Of a stretch of DNA of 64,000 bases, positions 1 through 12,795 are shown piece after piece (position 1 is the stretch's first letter; each line of letters opens with the position of its first letter). Origin of the DNA: Taenia hydatigena (lineage: Eukaryota; Platyhelminthes; Cestoda; Cyclophyllidea; Taeniidae). The stretch spans positions 34,639,412-34,703,411 of the forward strand of contig JADWOT020000001.1 in assembly GCA_036345935.2 (NCBI GenBank), written 5' to 3'. The position numbers and the translations under genes were made by a program. The notes below the pieces were generated by a model. That model was not told the origin of the DNA. It did not search any database and saw only the letters and a list, made by a program, of their open reading frames with translations.

Positions 1-1950
1 CAGTCGATCCTGCGTGCGTAAAGGCGACTTCATCAATTTCACTTAAAATACATTCATTTTGATCATGAATCAATTCACAGTTTCCTATTCATTCAATCCT
101 GTAAAGCTTTAATCGTTTCAATGAATGGCTGACTGATTGTTGGAAATGCAGCTAAGTTTACGCATCGGTATCATACAGAAGGCAGTTATAGATGCTGAGG
201 TTCTTCTATAGGACAGGATTCATGACACAGTGAAAATCCGTCAAGACGCATTTGTGACGCTAGAGCAGTAACTGTTGTACATTCTGCAAATACCTCGTCG
301 CATAGGCTTGCAACAATTTGCTGTTTGCTGCTCATTTAGTGTTGGCTCTGTGCTCTAGTAAACCAATTACTACAAAGAACGCATTTGACTACTTGTTTGC
401 GCACAGTTACTCTTGTGTTGGGCCCCTTTGAGTCAAAGGTGTAGGCTGAGTTCTGGAGCACGTGGAGCACGTACTCCTTCTGCATGCCATCCCATCACTC
501 TGGCAGCATCGCTAGTTCCCTGACTATTAGTGAGCCACATGGATAGCAGCGACAAAGAGAAGGAAGAGGCTATGGAATGAGTCCTTTTATACAAGATTGC
601 GACATGCGCCAACTCGAGAAGTGGATTGGTAAAACAGAAAACTGACAGTTGAATAGAAGTTGACCGACAATGGGCAGCAATGCTATTTGAGAAGAAGGAA
701 AACACAAAGGTGTAGACTCAACACCTCTCATTTTATATGCTTTGCTTGGACGCACGGGTTTACTTACCGAAATGCGAAGATCAGTGGGAAGCAAAATTCT
801 GTCACTAATTTGGGTAATGTTAACGTCTAGAGGTGCATCTTTGTAGTCGTAAAAGGCGGTACTTTTCCTCTCGTGCTCAAAATGCGTTTCATCAAAAATC
901 TGACAAGAGCAAACGGGAAGAAATCGCAATGAGTTACGAAGAGTAGCACAGCTGGTAAGGAAAGTTGAGGGTAAGAAATGTATGTAGTGAAGACTTAGCA
1001 GACGCCAGCGGTTACTTCGCGTGGATGCCCGTGGATTTGAACACCACTGGGGTTATGCTACGCCAATCCGGGTTAGTACATGCGTAGGTGACAGAAGTGG
1101 AACGCTCGGAGCCGCTGGTACACTTTGTAACATTTCGATCTTCTGCAATCCTTTAAATCGCCTCTACCACTCTTGCTCACTCGTTTGCGCTATTTCATAC
1201 AGTCGATTCCTATCCCACATAATTGTGTCCCTTTGCATTGTGTTCGATTGTGAAGTATAGCCTGCATGCATTACTCTAATGAATGATGCAATACTATAGG
1301 AATTGACAGCGGCATCGGTGGTAGAGGAAGACGTCGCGGTCAGAGTGGTATCGACGGCTTCATATGAAGTTAATTGAGTGCAAACGCATTGTGGTTCAGT
1401 GGAATGCGGCTGTTTAGTCTGCTGTCACAAATTTCCTGTCAAATGCACGAAGTGTTACAAAGTGAGTTGTAGAGTGGATACGCATTGGCGGATGCAAACG
1501 GATAAATATTGTTCATATGCGGCACCAAAATTTTGTGTGCATCCATTTCAACCTAACCTCCTCTAACAATTTTTGCACTTTTCCGTTTACTGGCAGAGCA
1601 AACGTCGTTTGCAATTAATGAGGATTCTGTTCGCCGTTGCATCAATCGCTGCAGCGAACTCACTGAGATACTTGGATGTGCTCATTCACTACCTGACTGC
1701 ACCATCCTTACATCACGGGCGTATTTAGGACTCGTGGACACTACAACATTCTCCATTCTGCCAAGGTGCCTCAACATCAGTGCGGCAAAGTAGAGGAGGA
1801 GGAGTTAGTGGAATCAGTCTTAATGAACACAGATTAGGGCTTACAAAGACAGCACGCAAACAGTAAAAAACATTTGCCGTTCTGTACGTTAATTAGCCCT
1901 CTTTAAATTAGTCAGACCCGCTTGTTACATTAGCTTGTTAAAGCCATTAG
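1..1950. other. No gene recognised
   Basis: Open frames here are short, overlap on both strands and have no convincing splice signals or recognisable motifs. I see no long tandem repeat and no clear partner copy elsewhere in the window. It reads as unannotated intergenic or intronic sequence. Confidence 0.5.
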
Positions 1951-1959
1951 ATATGCTGC

Positions 1960-2160
1960 GCATATTGGTAATTCCAGTTGACTACATGTACCACTTGGTG
2001 TTTCTTCCTCCTACTTATTCGATTGATCTCGACCACCACCTCCTACAGGTAACTATCGCGTCCCTCACACCTACTCACCTACTCACTTCCAAAGCACCAT
2101 TGCTAATTTTGATCCCTACTACATGATGCTTCTCAAATTGGGTAATAAAAATTGGCATTT
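1960..2160 (-). repeat. Dispersed repeat, inverted copy of 7000-7210
   Basis: The reverse complement matches 7000-7210, and more weakly 47150-47350. Shared landmarks are the string around ctcaccacctcctacaggt, a block of ctcac motifs and the end motif gatgcttctcaaa. This copy lies apart from the rest of the longer 5.6-7.2 kb segment, so it is a fragment in opposite orientation. Confidence 0.6.
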
Positions 2161-2589
2161 GATGTGTCCCAAAATTTATTTAAATCATACAACTATGCGA
2201 GAGTGAAGGATGACAGGTGGTAAGGAGCACGAGCAGCCAGGTAGCAGATAGAGGAACAAAAAACAGTATCTAAGTTATTTTAACTTGACAGTAACACGCA
2301 TACTGTCGCCATGTCACCATGTAGACTGCATTGCGGCAGCAATTCACTAGTGCATAGACCGAGTACGTGCAGAGTCATCGCCAAGTCACCGAAGCAATCA
2401 TCCGAGTGTGTTGGACGCAAACACGTGGAATACGTGAGACTATGTAGGCTATCTGCTCCCACTCTGCTCTTTCCATGGGTGTGGAGGTCAAAGAGGAGAA
2501 ACGAAAGCTGCATTTCTACATTTAGAGAAGGTGTGCAGCAGAACGAAACGAGTAGGTTATGCAGGTGGGTATCAGCATCCATCACTGGT

Positions 2590-3200
2590 GCTATGAGTAA
2601 CGAGGTGACGTGGTGATGTTTAAGCACGTTTGGATAAGGACCGGTGCTGTTGCTCTACCTCCGCTGTCTCTGTAATTAACGCTTCTGCAACACTCCGCCG
2701 AATGCCACGACCAGAGTGATCACAGCATCATTGATGGTGACGGATACCTAGCCACTTCGTCAGGTCGTCGCACTTGCGTCATATGTGCGTGACCAATCAG
2801 TATTCCAAGTTAGAGGAGAATCGTTCGTCGAACACATCTCTGGCTGCCGCTATCAACCCGATGAACTCAAGGTGTGATAAAAAGCATTAACTTCGTGTAT
2901 TCTTACTAGGCATAGTATCATCATCAGGTTGAGGTCTACAGGCAGCACAAAGGGCAGAGAGGTCAGCCTCAATTTACGTTGCGCACGTCCATCCACCTCA
3001 GAATTGCGGGCTAGCTGAATAGCCACGCCCAAGTTTTGTGGCAGCCATTTCTCGCCCAAAGCGAATTTGAGCACGATGTACTGACTGACAACAAAGGTTA
3101 TGCAGTGGTAATTTACTAGAATAGGCCTGCCTCTCGATTCAAGCAACGCAGAAGAGAGTACGAGATTCTATTTCTTTGGTCACTGACCCGTCCGGCGAAA
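2590..3200 (+). repeat. Mosaic of two dispersed-repeat fragments
   Basis: 2590-2700 resembles 50030-50110 (shared taacgaggtga and a gctgtctc block). 2835-3200 resembles 47850-48010 in direct orientation and 48110-48270 in inverted orientation. Landmarks of the second family are the ccaccgcagaatt-like block, ttttgtggcagcc and the flanking word taggcctgcctctcgatt. No coding potential is supported. Confidence 0.6.
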
Positions 3201-3544
3201 TGACGGTGGCGCATTGTTTTTTCTGCTTGGTCACTTTTCCCGACATCGTCTGCGCACAGATGCTCAAATTCGCCTTGGCCAAGAAGGAGCTGCAGCGAAA
3301 ATTTCAGTGCGTCCATTCAGTTAGACTTACATTCTGTGGTGGATAGGCGTACGTAATGTGGATTTCCGTTAGGCCATTCCAATCTTCGTGCTGTCGGTTA
3401 AGTTAAACCTGGTCAGGAGGCTATATTTCGCAAGGAAAAACAAAATTAATGCTTTGATTACTTCTGGAGATTGTTTGATTGGTAAAAGCGTTCAGTGGTT
3501 GGTTTTCAGACATGTTGAAAAAAATTCGGCGTCCATTCATTCCT

Positions 3545-4790
3545 GCTTAGTCGTCGTTTTCTTAGAGCCAGTAGCTTGAGCACAGGTAGGCGACATTCAC
3601 CATTACTAGTAACATAAGCAACGAGGTAGCTTGATGAGGATGAAGGACGTTAAGAGAAGGCCCGGCGATGTCACTGCTTCATTGCTGCCCCTGTGATGGT
3701 TGCTAGTGCGTGGAGGCCGAGGTGCATGCACACGCGCAGCTCTGCTGATCAGAAGGGTTGGATTAACCACCTTCGCAGCCGCTTTTTCGCGTCGGCACAT
3801 TTGCTATTTATATATTTGCTGGACTAAGTAGTTCTCAATGCTAGCTGAGAAGCGTTCGACAAACACGCATCTTAAAGTGGAACTGTCTTCACCTGCCTTC
3901 GATTAAGAAGCGGACCCTTTCTTCCTGCTCTCATTTACTCGTTTTGAGGGGAAGAAAGTCGAAAATATGACACATTTAAATACATTCGTTAGAGGACAGG
4001 AGTTAACAGAGGACAACAATCTAGCTGTTTCATTTGCAAGTAGCACAAGCCTTACTGCCCGTGTAAATCAGCATGTCCAAGATAAATGCGACCAGGACAG
4101 AAAAGGAATGTCAAAGTCAAAGAGCTACGATGAGATGATTCATTCGAATGTACAAGGTGTTGGTCTAGAGGCAGAATTATGAGAAAGGGGAGAGAGGTCA
4201 GAGTCTGCAGTCGCATACTCATAGATTGGGAATTGTAGGTCTGTAATTCCTAGTTTTAATATAATCTGTAACTCATTACCCCCTCCTCTCAGCTTTGTAG
4301 CCTCCTCCTCCTCCTTCTGATAAAAGAAATAAAAGACAAAATAGATAGATCGAATTTTAGCATTTGGGTTTGAGGTGCAGAGCAATATTTTTGTTCTTGG
4401 GAGGCAATGAGGAGCACGAGTGGACCCTCGTGCACTGTAACACATCTGCCACGTCTCAATAACAACGATAATTGGTGGTTGACCTGGATCCCGAACGCTC
4501 CACACTTGGTTCATTTCAGTGACAGCTCCCTAGCCACGGGTATTACGGATAATGGCAATAGCGTTTCTCTTCAAAGACCTAACACAGTTCTACTCCTCCC
4601 TGTTTGTTTCCACATAAAACAGCCATTGATGTAACACGTATAACGAAAGTTAATTTAAAAATGGGAAGATATGCCCACAATGCTTAGTTTTATTCAAAGT
4701 AGGGCAGGAGTTGCATGACTAGCCTGCTAAAGTGTCCATGTAAAATTTAACAGAATAACTTCCAAGCTTAGAATGATTGCAGTCTCTGTT
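3545..4790 (+). repeat. Long dispersed repeat, family R1 copy 1
   Basis: About 1.25 kb aligns collinearly with 56625-57830. A shorter stretch aligns with 59750-60250, and a diverged piece with 49950-50420. Recurrent landmarks are gagtagcttg followed by acaggtaggcg, taacgaggtagcttgatga, ggactaagtagttctcaatg and tgcttagttttatt near the right end. Copies carry stops in all frames and scattered indels, so this is an old non-coding duplication or a dead mobile element without visible terminal repeats. Confidence 0.75.
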
Positions 4791-4799
4791 CGAGCTACT

Positions 4800-5580
4800 A
4801 AGTTCATTGGAATAATCTATCAGTGATTTTTAACTTTCATTCGGTGCCTGTATGACCGAAACTGACGCTCCTTTCCAAGAGGGCCGATTGTTTGTCCGAT
4901 TGGCATTTCTGCTGCCTCAGCACTGTTTCGTGCGGTGGTGGACTTTGGTAAAGCGGGCAACCAAGTGTTCAGAGACGAGTGTGTGTGTGTGTATTTTCTT
5001 TTGCTCATGACGAAACTGCACCTGTACCGACTGACTTGCAACTTATCCAAAACGAACACACTTAATTCTCGCTCTCAGCATCAAGCAGTTTGAGAGGTGT
5101 GTCATCTGTTGCTTGACACTCATTTGGCCACATTAACCGTTGGACGCCTGTGTTACTGTGCCACTGAAATCCTTAAAACTGAGGTTAAGTCGACCATTTT
5201 CGGCAGGACTGCCATCTTCATCCTCCGACAGTGTCATCACCAAACTACCGAAGGATGAAACTTGCGACGGTGTAGCTGCCTTGCCTGTCGTCGACGGGAA
5301 GACGAGAATTTGGAAATGAATTGCGCGCTAAACAACATCCAATCACTCGAGGGTGAAGGACGCGAGTAGATGGATTATATGGACGGCCTCCAGACAGAGC
5401 TAAGCTCTTCCGTTGTGTGCTTTTAATTCGTGCAATAGCCACAGTTTACTAACGAATTCGCAAAAGTGTACAATAGAATAAGCAATTGCCGACCCACCTT
5501 GGCATTCGTTTTGATGCGATAAAAAGCTTAGGCTAAGAAGCCTCATTCACTCATTGTCTGTCTCTCATATCCTTAGCCAC
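4800..5580. other. No gene recognised
   Basis: Apart from a short TG run near 4980 there is no tandem repeat. I found neither a convincing open frame nor a clear partner elsewhere in the window. Confidence 0.45.
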
Positions 5581-5589
5581 TTTAGTCCC

Positions 5590-7210
5590 TTCGCCTACTC
5601 ATTGCTACACAGGTGCAGAAGAAGCTGTTGAAGCGCAAGATAAATCATGCGATCATACAAAAGGGTAAGGAGCTGGAGGGTGGTAAAGAGGGGACAAATG
5701 AGGACACTTGATTCTCGCTCATCACTGCACCAAAGAAGATTTAGTGTTGAGTCTGCGACACATTTCAATGGATTTGTTAATTTCTGTGACTGCATTCGCT
5801 CATCCCCTTCCTTTCGTATTCCCGCATAGGTTTTTAATCCTTAAAAAGACTAGGATGAGGGCAGACGTGGATCATTCTTTATCGTGATATGATGCTAGTT
5901 CAGCGAATATTCCACTTTGCTGAAGGCAGATGAAGACTGTTCGGCAGCCGGAGACGTGTTCGTCGAATGCATCTCGTCTAACTTTGAATACTAATTAGCT
6001 AAAGCGTACATAATGCAAACGTGTTGACCTGACGAAGAGGCTACACATCCGTCTCCACTAATGATGCTGCGGTCAGTCTGGCCGTAGAATTCAGCAGTGT
6101 TGCAACAGCACCAATCGCATCAACAGTGGTGGTGGAGCAACAGCACTGGTTCTGGATACTGATACCCACCTGCATCCAATCTACACGTTTCGAGCGAAAG
6201 AGAACCAAGTAAGGAAAGACGAACTCCGAACCTTTACACACCCTTGCTAATGCTGCCTCGATAAGCTTTGAAACTCGATGAACTTTGTCCTCACAAGCAT
6301 CCAGTGAAAATCACCGTCGCATGTCGATGCGTACACTTCTTGCATGAGTGATGTCGTGGGAGGTGCCCTTTCGACCCAAGCAATTTCTTGTAGTCTTAGT
6401 GGCCTTAGGCATCCCCCGGGCACAGAGGAGGCAGGAGAAAACAAGCATAAAAACCTTGCCCGCCTCACTGCTTGCCAGTAAATAGCTCTCGTGGTTTCGT
6501 TTTCAAGAATTCCGTGTGACGCCTGTTTTAACAACGCCCCACGCGGCATCAATCACATCACTTGAAAGCGAATTCTCGAAGTAATAAAATAAAAGTATTG
6601 CTTAAAAGAGCCGATCGCAATGCATGTAAAGGTCGTGGATTTCGTCCCTCCTTCTTGATCTCTACACTGTTGGAACAAGCAGAGTGTAAGCGATTGGTAC
6701 ACAAAGCCTCATAGAATTCAATTGCTCGAGTCTGGCGCGCTCGGGTTATTGGGAGCTGCTGCGCACGCAGTTCATTTTCAAATCCCCGTCTTCTTGTCGA
6801 CGACAGACAAGGCAGTCACATCGCCGCAATGTTCATGCTTCAGTGGAGGATGAAATGGTCTGCGTAGCCATCTTCTGTACATACCGAGGCTGCACATTGG
6901 GTAACTGCCGCTACCTGATAACATAATGACATTAGAGGTGTTGCTGTCAATTTAAATTAAATTTTGATGTTTGGCTGCTCGTGCTTCTTACCTTTTATCC
7001 TCCTTTACTTTGGCATAGTGGTATGATTCAATGAAGTTTTGCCCAATCCGAGTGCTTATTTTCATTATTCATTTTGAGAAGCATCAGGTAAAGGGGAGTG
7101 CGATAAGCAACGGTGCTTTAGGGTGAGTAGGTGAGTATGTGTGAGGGACGCCATATTGACCTGTAGGAGGTGGTCAGGATTAATCAAATAAGTAGGAAAA
7201 GGAAGCAGTT
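5590..7210 (+). repeat. Segmental duplicate of 45590-47350
   Basis: Collinear similarity of about 1.6 kb with 45590-47350. Shared blocks include the gaaggcagatgaag region, cttcttgcatgagtgat, ttcgacccaag, the caatcac/acttgaaag region near 6550 and the ggtgagtaggtgagta block near 7120. Both copies have indels and stops in every frame, so the duplicated unit is non-coding now. Confidence 0.7.
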
Positions 7211-7369
7211 ATTGATGCGATGATTCACTAGAATCACCAATATGCACAACAGTTGTCTCCTCTCATTGAACCGTCGTCTATCCCTCCCACTAGCCGAATT
7301 CCCTCGCACTCGATGACTTCAGGCTTCTCATGGAATCGTCTGAATGATGTCTGTGATAAACCAGACAAA

Positions 7370-7960
7370 GGTGTTTGCCCAGCCAGCATAGGCATAGACA
7401 TAGACACAGAGGGGTGATTACCTCAGGTTGAATGAATTCTCCAGTCGTTTCTCAATCCACCAACAACCTCTGAAGGATTCCACCTTTACATATAAGTAGT
7501 TGTTGAGGTAGTGCCTGGTCGTATTATTTGGAGCAGTCGACCTCTCAGCAATCCGGCTACCCACAGTCAATTCAGCACTAAGCCCCTGGATGTCATATTA
7601 CTGGGAGCTGGTCAGAAAATGCAGCACTGATAACTCTATCCCATAAGCATTTGGTCTTTGCTGGGAACGACTTGCCTAACTGGGTGTATCAAGTGATTAA
7701 GATAGACGCCTTGAGCCAAGAAGAGGAGATAATAGCTGAAATTGGGTTCGTGTCTGTGCCAAGCCATTTCATGGGCTACAATAAGCCACAGTTGTGTTAG
7801 ACGTATAAGTGGAAATAAGAAAATTCACGATATGCAACTTCGTCATCATTGGGTGGTAAGATGAGCGAATCTCCAGTTCTCAAATTTCACTGATGGTATC
7901 GGCGCACTCCAGAGAACACTGACAAAGCAACACAATCGCTAGCTGTTGGTCGGGCGGATC
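7370..7960 (+). repeat. Inverted duplicate of 43500-44115
   Basis: The reverse complement of 43500-44115 aligns over about 600 bp. Landmarks are gctggctgac/gccagcataggcatag, acagaggggtgattacctca, caacaacctctgaaggat, and at the far end gatggtatcg with ctccagagaac. The two copies lie in opposite orientation about 36 kb apart. Confidence 0.7.
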
Positions 7961-8381
7961 GCGAGATCGCAACAGTAAGTTAGGGATGCCACGCGTAACA
8001 GACAGCGATCCATCAACATTAGCAAGTGCCGATGTGATGACAGCAGATTCATCAACGACACTACTTGTCTTTCGGGCGACGATATAGAGAGGCATTTGAT
8101 TTCCTACCGATACTCTACGTCCGAGAATCTCTCATTAACAACGCAGTTAATATCAACATCAGCATCTGACTCGCAACCGTGACCGATGCATCCAGAGGTG
8201 CCAAAGACGCCCGATTAAGCGTCTACAACTGTGCTTTCCTCCTCGTCCCTGTGGTCAGTGCTGCCCTGACCTCATGGAAGGAGGTTATATCCTCATTGTG
8301 ACAGTTAGGGATTGCTCTTAACAACATTTGGGTTACCTGCTTGTCACCTCATGTGGATCCTTCAACGTAGCCAAAATGTGA

Positions 8382-8774
8382 TCTTTACTGACTGTCACAC
8401 ATTCTTACAAGACAACTCTTGTTGGCCGCATCGTCACGATTTTACCTTTCGGCGATCTGATTGCGGCGCTTTCGGACAGAAAAATGGTCTACGCAGCATT
8501 TCTGCTTGCGTACGCGAGCTTCGCACTGCTCAATTGGAGCAGTGCAATGAGCTTCACTCCATCCCTACTTGGCCAATCATTACGCCGCCTCGTACATCTG
8601 ATAACGAGAAAAGGTGATCCGAGGGAGCGTCACCGGTGCTCAGTTGGAGTAGAGGTGAGACCGTGCAGACGCCATCAACAGAAGCTACCGTCGGCCTCAG
8701 TGGAGCAGGATGCAACTAGCTTCGCAACGTCATCTCTTTTTCATCAACTCGCATTGATGGTGCTGTTTGCATGA
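8382..8774 (+). pseudogene. Intronless homologue of the 14-kb membrane-protein gene
   Basis: An open frame of 130 codons follows a TGA at 8379-8381; its first ATG is at 8484. Residues DRKMVYAAFLLAYASFALLN form a hydrophobic helix matching the first exon at 14.3 kb. The downstream part, ERHRCSVGVEVRPCRRHQQK then LPSASVEQDATSFA, matches the second exon. At the junction, LVHLITRK stands where the 14-kb locus has LVDY-VTRRK across a 41-bp intron, so this copy lacks exactly that intron. A six-codon deletion relative to 14 kb keeps the frame. It may be a retrocopy, a copy that lost its intron, or a still-expressed short paralogue. Homology fades after about 8730, so the C-terminus is probably not native. 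I do not recognise the protein family. Confidence 0.5.
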
Positions 8775-9670
8775 CAACTGCATCCAGTCAGCCTCAACTT
8801 GGTAAGGTCGACTCATCTGCAACAGCTATCCGCACTAACTAATAGCATAATTGGGACGTGTAAAAATGAACTTACCAAATCAAATGGCTAAAATGGTATC
8901 ACTGCAGCAAATAATGCACACACGAACTTGGTAGCCCTTTTACCCGTCCATAACAACGATTCAATGCGAGAAATCGCCATCATCGCACGAGAAGACGTTG
9001 AGCCAGCAGAAATGGCAGCCAAACCACCGCGTCGTCATCTCAGAGCGAAGCGTCAATTGTGGTCACGGAAACGACAATTAAAACAAGGAATGATTTGGGT
9101 GATGAGAGTAACGCATTCGAAAACATAACTAATTCAATTTTATGCTTGTATTAAACTTGACGAGACCGCATTAGTGGATTGGAGATGCCGCGCATAATGA
9201 CAAATGCAACAATACATATTTTAGCGCAAATATTTTAAGCACCGAATTTATATTTAACTGAGATTGTGATGTGCATACTTAGAGCTGCTTTGGCTATCGA
9301 AATGAGATACTGCTAAAAGTGAGTTACTTAGTCCCAAAATTTTCACCTGAAATCCTGCATTGGCCCAGTGAAGTGAACTCATATCCTGACTGCTCACGGC
9401 AAGGTGGAAAGCACTGCGTGGAAACGATTCTGTGAATCGGTTTACTCATCCATCTTCAGACCCGATGGCACTCGTTACCGGGCCGTAGCAGTTATGTTGC
9501 GTTGTGAGTAACTAACCAAGGCGACATTAAAATGAATGAATGGGTGGACGTGGTGGATCAAGGTGGGTGACTACTTGGTCCAAATAAGGGATAACATGCG
9601 ACTAGTGAGTCACACAAGTGGCGAATTTCCAAAGATACTTCATCCTCTACTGGCCTTCACATAAATTCTA
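8775..9670. other. No gene recognised
   Basis: Only short overlapping frames on both strands, without splice context. I see no strong partner repeat here. Confidence 0.4.
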
Positions 9671-9679
9671 GATAACTGG

Positions 9680-11000
9680 CAGACCTTTGCATTCATCGCT
9701 TAATAAAATGATGGCGCTCTTTGCTTTTTACTCCACTTAATACCTTACATTGCCCTTGTAAGTAAACGTGGTACGACATTTTTTATTTGTCTCAAGATTC
9801 ACAGCAATGAGTCATGAATCGTATTTGGTCTTAAATCTTTTGAATCTGATTTGCTTCAATCGCATCTGCTAGGTAAAACCAGTGACCAACAGTGGCAGCA
9901 GTGAAAGGCGGTAGCAGAGGAGAGCGTGGTGGGGCTACTGCAGCAGAGCATGGACTTTACATGCAACACCTATCCAGGTACCTCTCAAGCAACAGTCTCG
10001 AACACGGGGGCAACGTCGAACTAGCTGGTGGGACACCCATCTGTGGCATCACATCGTCTCTTCTTAGTGCTTCCAGCGTCACTGCCGATCCGGGTATTCT
10101 TGCCACACTACTTGAAATGATTATTACGGAGGGTCTTGTGAGTTATCTTCCCCTCCCTCCTCTTTATGCGGAGAATTCTTTTAAAGGTCTGATGAACTTG
10201 GCATAATAGCGCTTCACTGCCATCATGAAGTCGTGGTGCGATGTATGTAAAACACCTACGTGAAGGAGACGATTGTCAGCCATAGGAGGCATCAGAGGTC
10301 CATGTGGTGTAGTGCTACTTTTGTTATTTCAGTAGTGCACGTGTGCGCTCCTAACGTGCGCCTACTGGAGGACACGAGAAAGCCGTGCACAAAGTGCCGC
10401 GTGAGAAGGTGCCTGCTTGCCACTAAAGTATGTTTATGCTTATTTGTATGTAGGCGAAACGAGCGGTAGAAGGGTGTGACAACAATGCGGAAGGTGCGAT
10501 CAACGTGGCCTAATCGAGTGCAGACGCATTGATGGCTTCGGTACAGCAGATTTAACAAAGCAATGCTGCGTCAGTCAGCGCAACAAGCTTGACAAGAGGC
10601 ACAAAGGAGGCAGTATCAAATGTGTTGATAGTTGCTACGAGTTCTTTTCCTTTGTTGGCCACATAGGAGAGTGCACTGCTGTGAGTTATTGCACCTGTCT
10701 TCCCCTTACTTAGTATGATCGGTTAGCAAGATAGTTGGGTAGCTAAACCGGTTGGAGCATAAGTGAGTAAAGAGTGCTCGAAAGAAGTGGATTTGAGTAG
10801 CCCAGATGAATGCTCAGATGGTAGCTGTAAGCATAGGTTTTATTTGAACGAATTGAATATCTATGTGGAGAAATGAATTGGTAGGGACTTGTTAGGGTAC
10901 CACAGGATGGGGGCAGCGAGTGAGTAGATAAAGAAAGGGAGTAAGAGCTGGGCTTTTTAAAGGTGGAAATTGTTGAGAACAAAATTGCTACTCCTGATGA
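9680..11000 (+). repeat. Long dispersed repeat, family R2 copy 1
   Basis: Collinear with 62030-63220 over about 1.3 kb; partial copies at 48400-48660 and 12840-12960. Landmarks are tcaatcgcatctgctaggta, gtgaccaacagtggyrgca, acagtctcgaacaaa-like, aacgattgtcarccata and gatggtagct/gcataggttt. Short frames (9892-10206, 10260-10469) are not conserved in the second copy and I do not call them genes. Confidence 0.75.
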
Positions 11001-11004
11001 GCTG

Positions 11005-12075
11005 CAATACTTGCAGCACCTTCTAAGTATCCTTCTACTTTTCTGTTTTTATATAAAGTTGAGACTCAACGTGTGCCATATAAAGCGCATCGAGGTGGGA
11101 GAGAAAATTAGCGTAGGAGATAATGGGAAATCAGTTGGATAAGTAAAAGGAAGAGGCAGCAAGTGCGTGTGGATGTAGCCCCTCTAATACCTAAGCAAGG
11201 TGCACATCAGCATTTCAGGATCTGTCGGTTGTTGTAGGTGGTGCGTAGTTAGGGAGGAAATTGAAGAGGACACGGGCAATCCACTCGACTGCCACCATTA
11301 CAACTTCGAGTGTTTGTGGTTTAACACCGAGGGCAGTTTCGTGAGTTGTGGTGGAGCTCTGCCACTTAAGTAAATAAAGCCACACAATCTAGCGTGTGTA
11401 GGTGCATCCGAAGGGCTACACTAACGTCAAAGTCCTACGAAACTGTGTGCACAGATTTTGTCTTCATAGTGGCCTTGACGAGACACAACTGGCAATATCA
11501 CTCCACCAGGAATGACATCCACTGCCATGAAAGGAGCGAATTCACTTCCGCCTACAAAGTTATCGCACCCAGACGGCTGACTGGCTAGTGGAATGTTGGC
11601 AGCCACACAGTCAAGCCCAAACATTGGATCGTAATGGACGCTACCAACTATTTGAAGCGATGGTCTGTCTATGCACCACAGAGGACGTAGGTAGTGTGGA
11701 ATTGCCGCTAACTGCCTACAGTACCAAGGAATGAGCCCCATCAGAGCTGTTGGTCAGGTGGGTGGTTCGACTGCTCAGTCACTTAACAACTTGCGCAAGT
11801 TGTGCAACAGCGAGGACCGGATGGTTACGAGGAACAAAGACAGAATGAGGAAAGTTGAGCAGAAGGTGTATTACTAAGGTGAGTGGGGAAATGAGGGAGC
11901 AGACGAGAAGACGATGTGTAGGTTTGCATGCAGTAGTAGAAACTGGAGAAGAGGGCCGAGTGGGTGTGTCGTCTCGTGTTCGTAAGCTTGAGAGTGTAGG
12001 GTCGCTAAGCCGTCGAGGTTCATTAACATGGAAATTCTTAGGTTTAATATGATTAGCTGCTCAACGGCTACAAAA
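11005..12075. other. No gene recognised
   Basis: Contains overlapping short frames on both strands with no motif or supporting splice sites. A short block near 11060-11100 (ccatataaagcgcatcg) resembles 42685-42710, a fragment of another dispersed repeat. Confidence 0.4.
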
Positions 12076-12079
12076 CTCA

Positions 12080-12335
12080 TTGTTTTAGCCTTCATGTCAT
12101 GCCAGCTATCACAAGGAGGTAGAGGGCGTAGTGACATCCCACTGGATGGAACAACTGTCGATGTGATTGATGTACAAATCAGGTGGTAATTCCAAAGTTA
12201 GCAACTGTGGCACAACGTCTACGCACACCAGGATGTACAGACATAGCAACCAAGAAGTGCCAACTCAAAATGTAGCAGAGCAATTTCTTAAAATGTGTAT
12301 CTTTCGTAAAGGTGATGGAAACATAGTCAAGGTTA
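12080..12335 (+). repeat. Dispersed repeat, family R3 partial copy
   Basis: Aligns with 15260-15560 and with the interrupted copy at 60980-61450. Shared blocks are ggaacaactg followed by gattgatg, the acaacgtctacg region, atagcaacc/catcgcaacc, and cgtaaaggtgatgg. This copy lacks the right-hand part that carries the conserved island in the other two. Confidence 0.65.
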
Positions 12336-12449
12336 GCATTATGAGTGTCGACTTCAGTTAAAACGTCGTGGGTCTTCTTCCCCTTTCTTCCACATACGTT
12401 CTTTGGGGACATCGAAGGGAGTTGTCAGTGTAACAGCATCCACGCCCAA

Positions 12450-12795
12450 TATATCGTAATTCGCCAATCACATGAGCAGCTTTACCTCCTTTTCTGTAAT
12501 TGAAGAGCTTTGCACTTCCCAATTTGAGCAATTCAATTGGCCTTATCGCTTAGGCCTACCTTCGAAGAATCGTTGCACTCCTCGAGTCCGCTGTCAACTG
12601 TAACTGTGTCCATTTCGCTAATAAATCTGCTGCCTTGTGGATGTGACAAGGAGGGAAGGCGAGGTGGAGAAGCACCACCGGCGCTCAGTTGGAGTTGAGG
12701 CGAGACCCTGTGGACACCACCAACGAAAGCTGCCATCGGCCTCGGTGCACCGGGAGGCAACCAGTTTTGCAATTTCTCCCCTTCGTGTCACCGCA
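12450..12795 (+). pseudogene. Decayed unprocessed copy of the 14-kb gene
   Basis: Aligns with the reverse complement of 14030-14400, including the intron. The donor survives as gtaact, but the acceptor dinucleotide has changed from AG to GG (ttgtgg where 14 kb has ttgtag), so the intron cannot be removed at that site. Downstream the exon-2 reading frame is still open: RRSVGVEARPCGHHQRKLPS, then ASVHREATSFAISPL. The upstream exon part has lost its frame. Retention of intron sequence shows it arose by DNA duplication, unlike the intronless copy at 8.4 kb. Confidence 0.6.

Noticed and set aside
10260..10469. CTKCRVRRCLLATKV, resembling the end of a nuclear-receptor second zinc finger
   Set aside because: No first finger is encoded upstream (stops intervene), the spacing to the earlier Cys is wrong, and the paralogous R2 copy at 62.7 kb has lost the cysteines (RTYHRVRKRLL). 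Treated as chance within a repeat.
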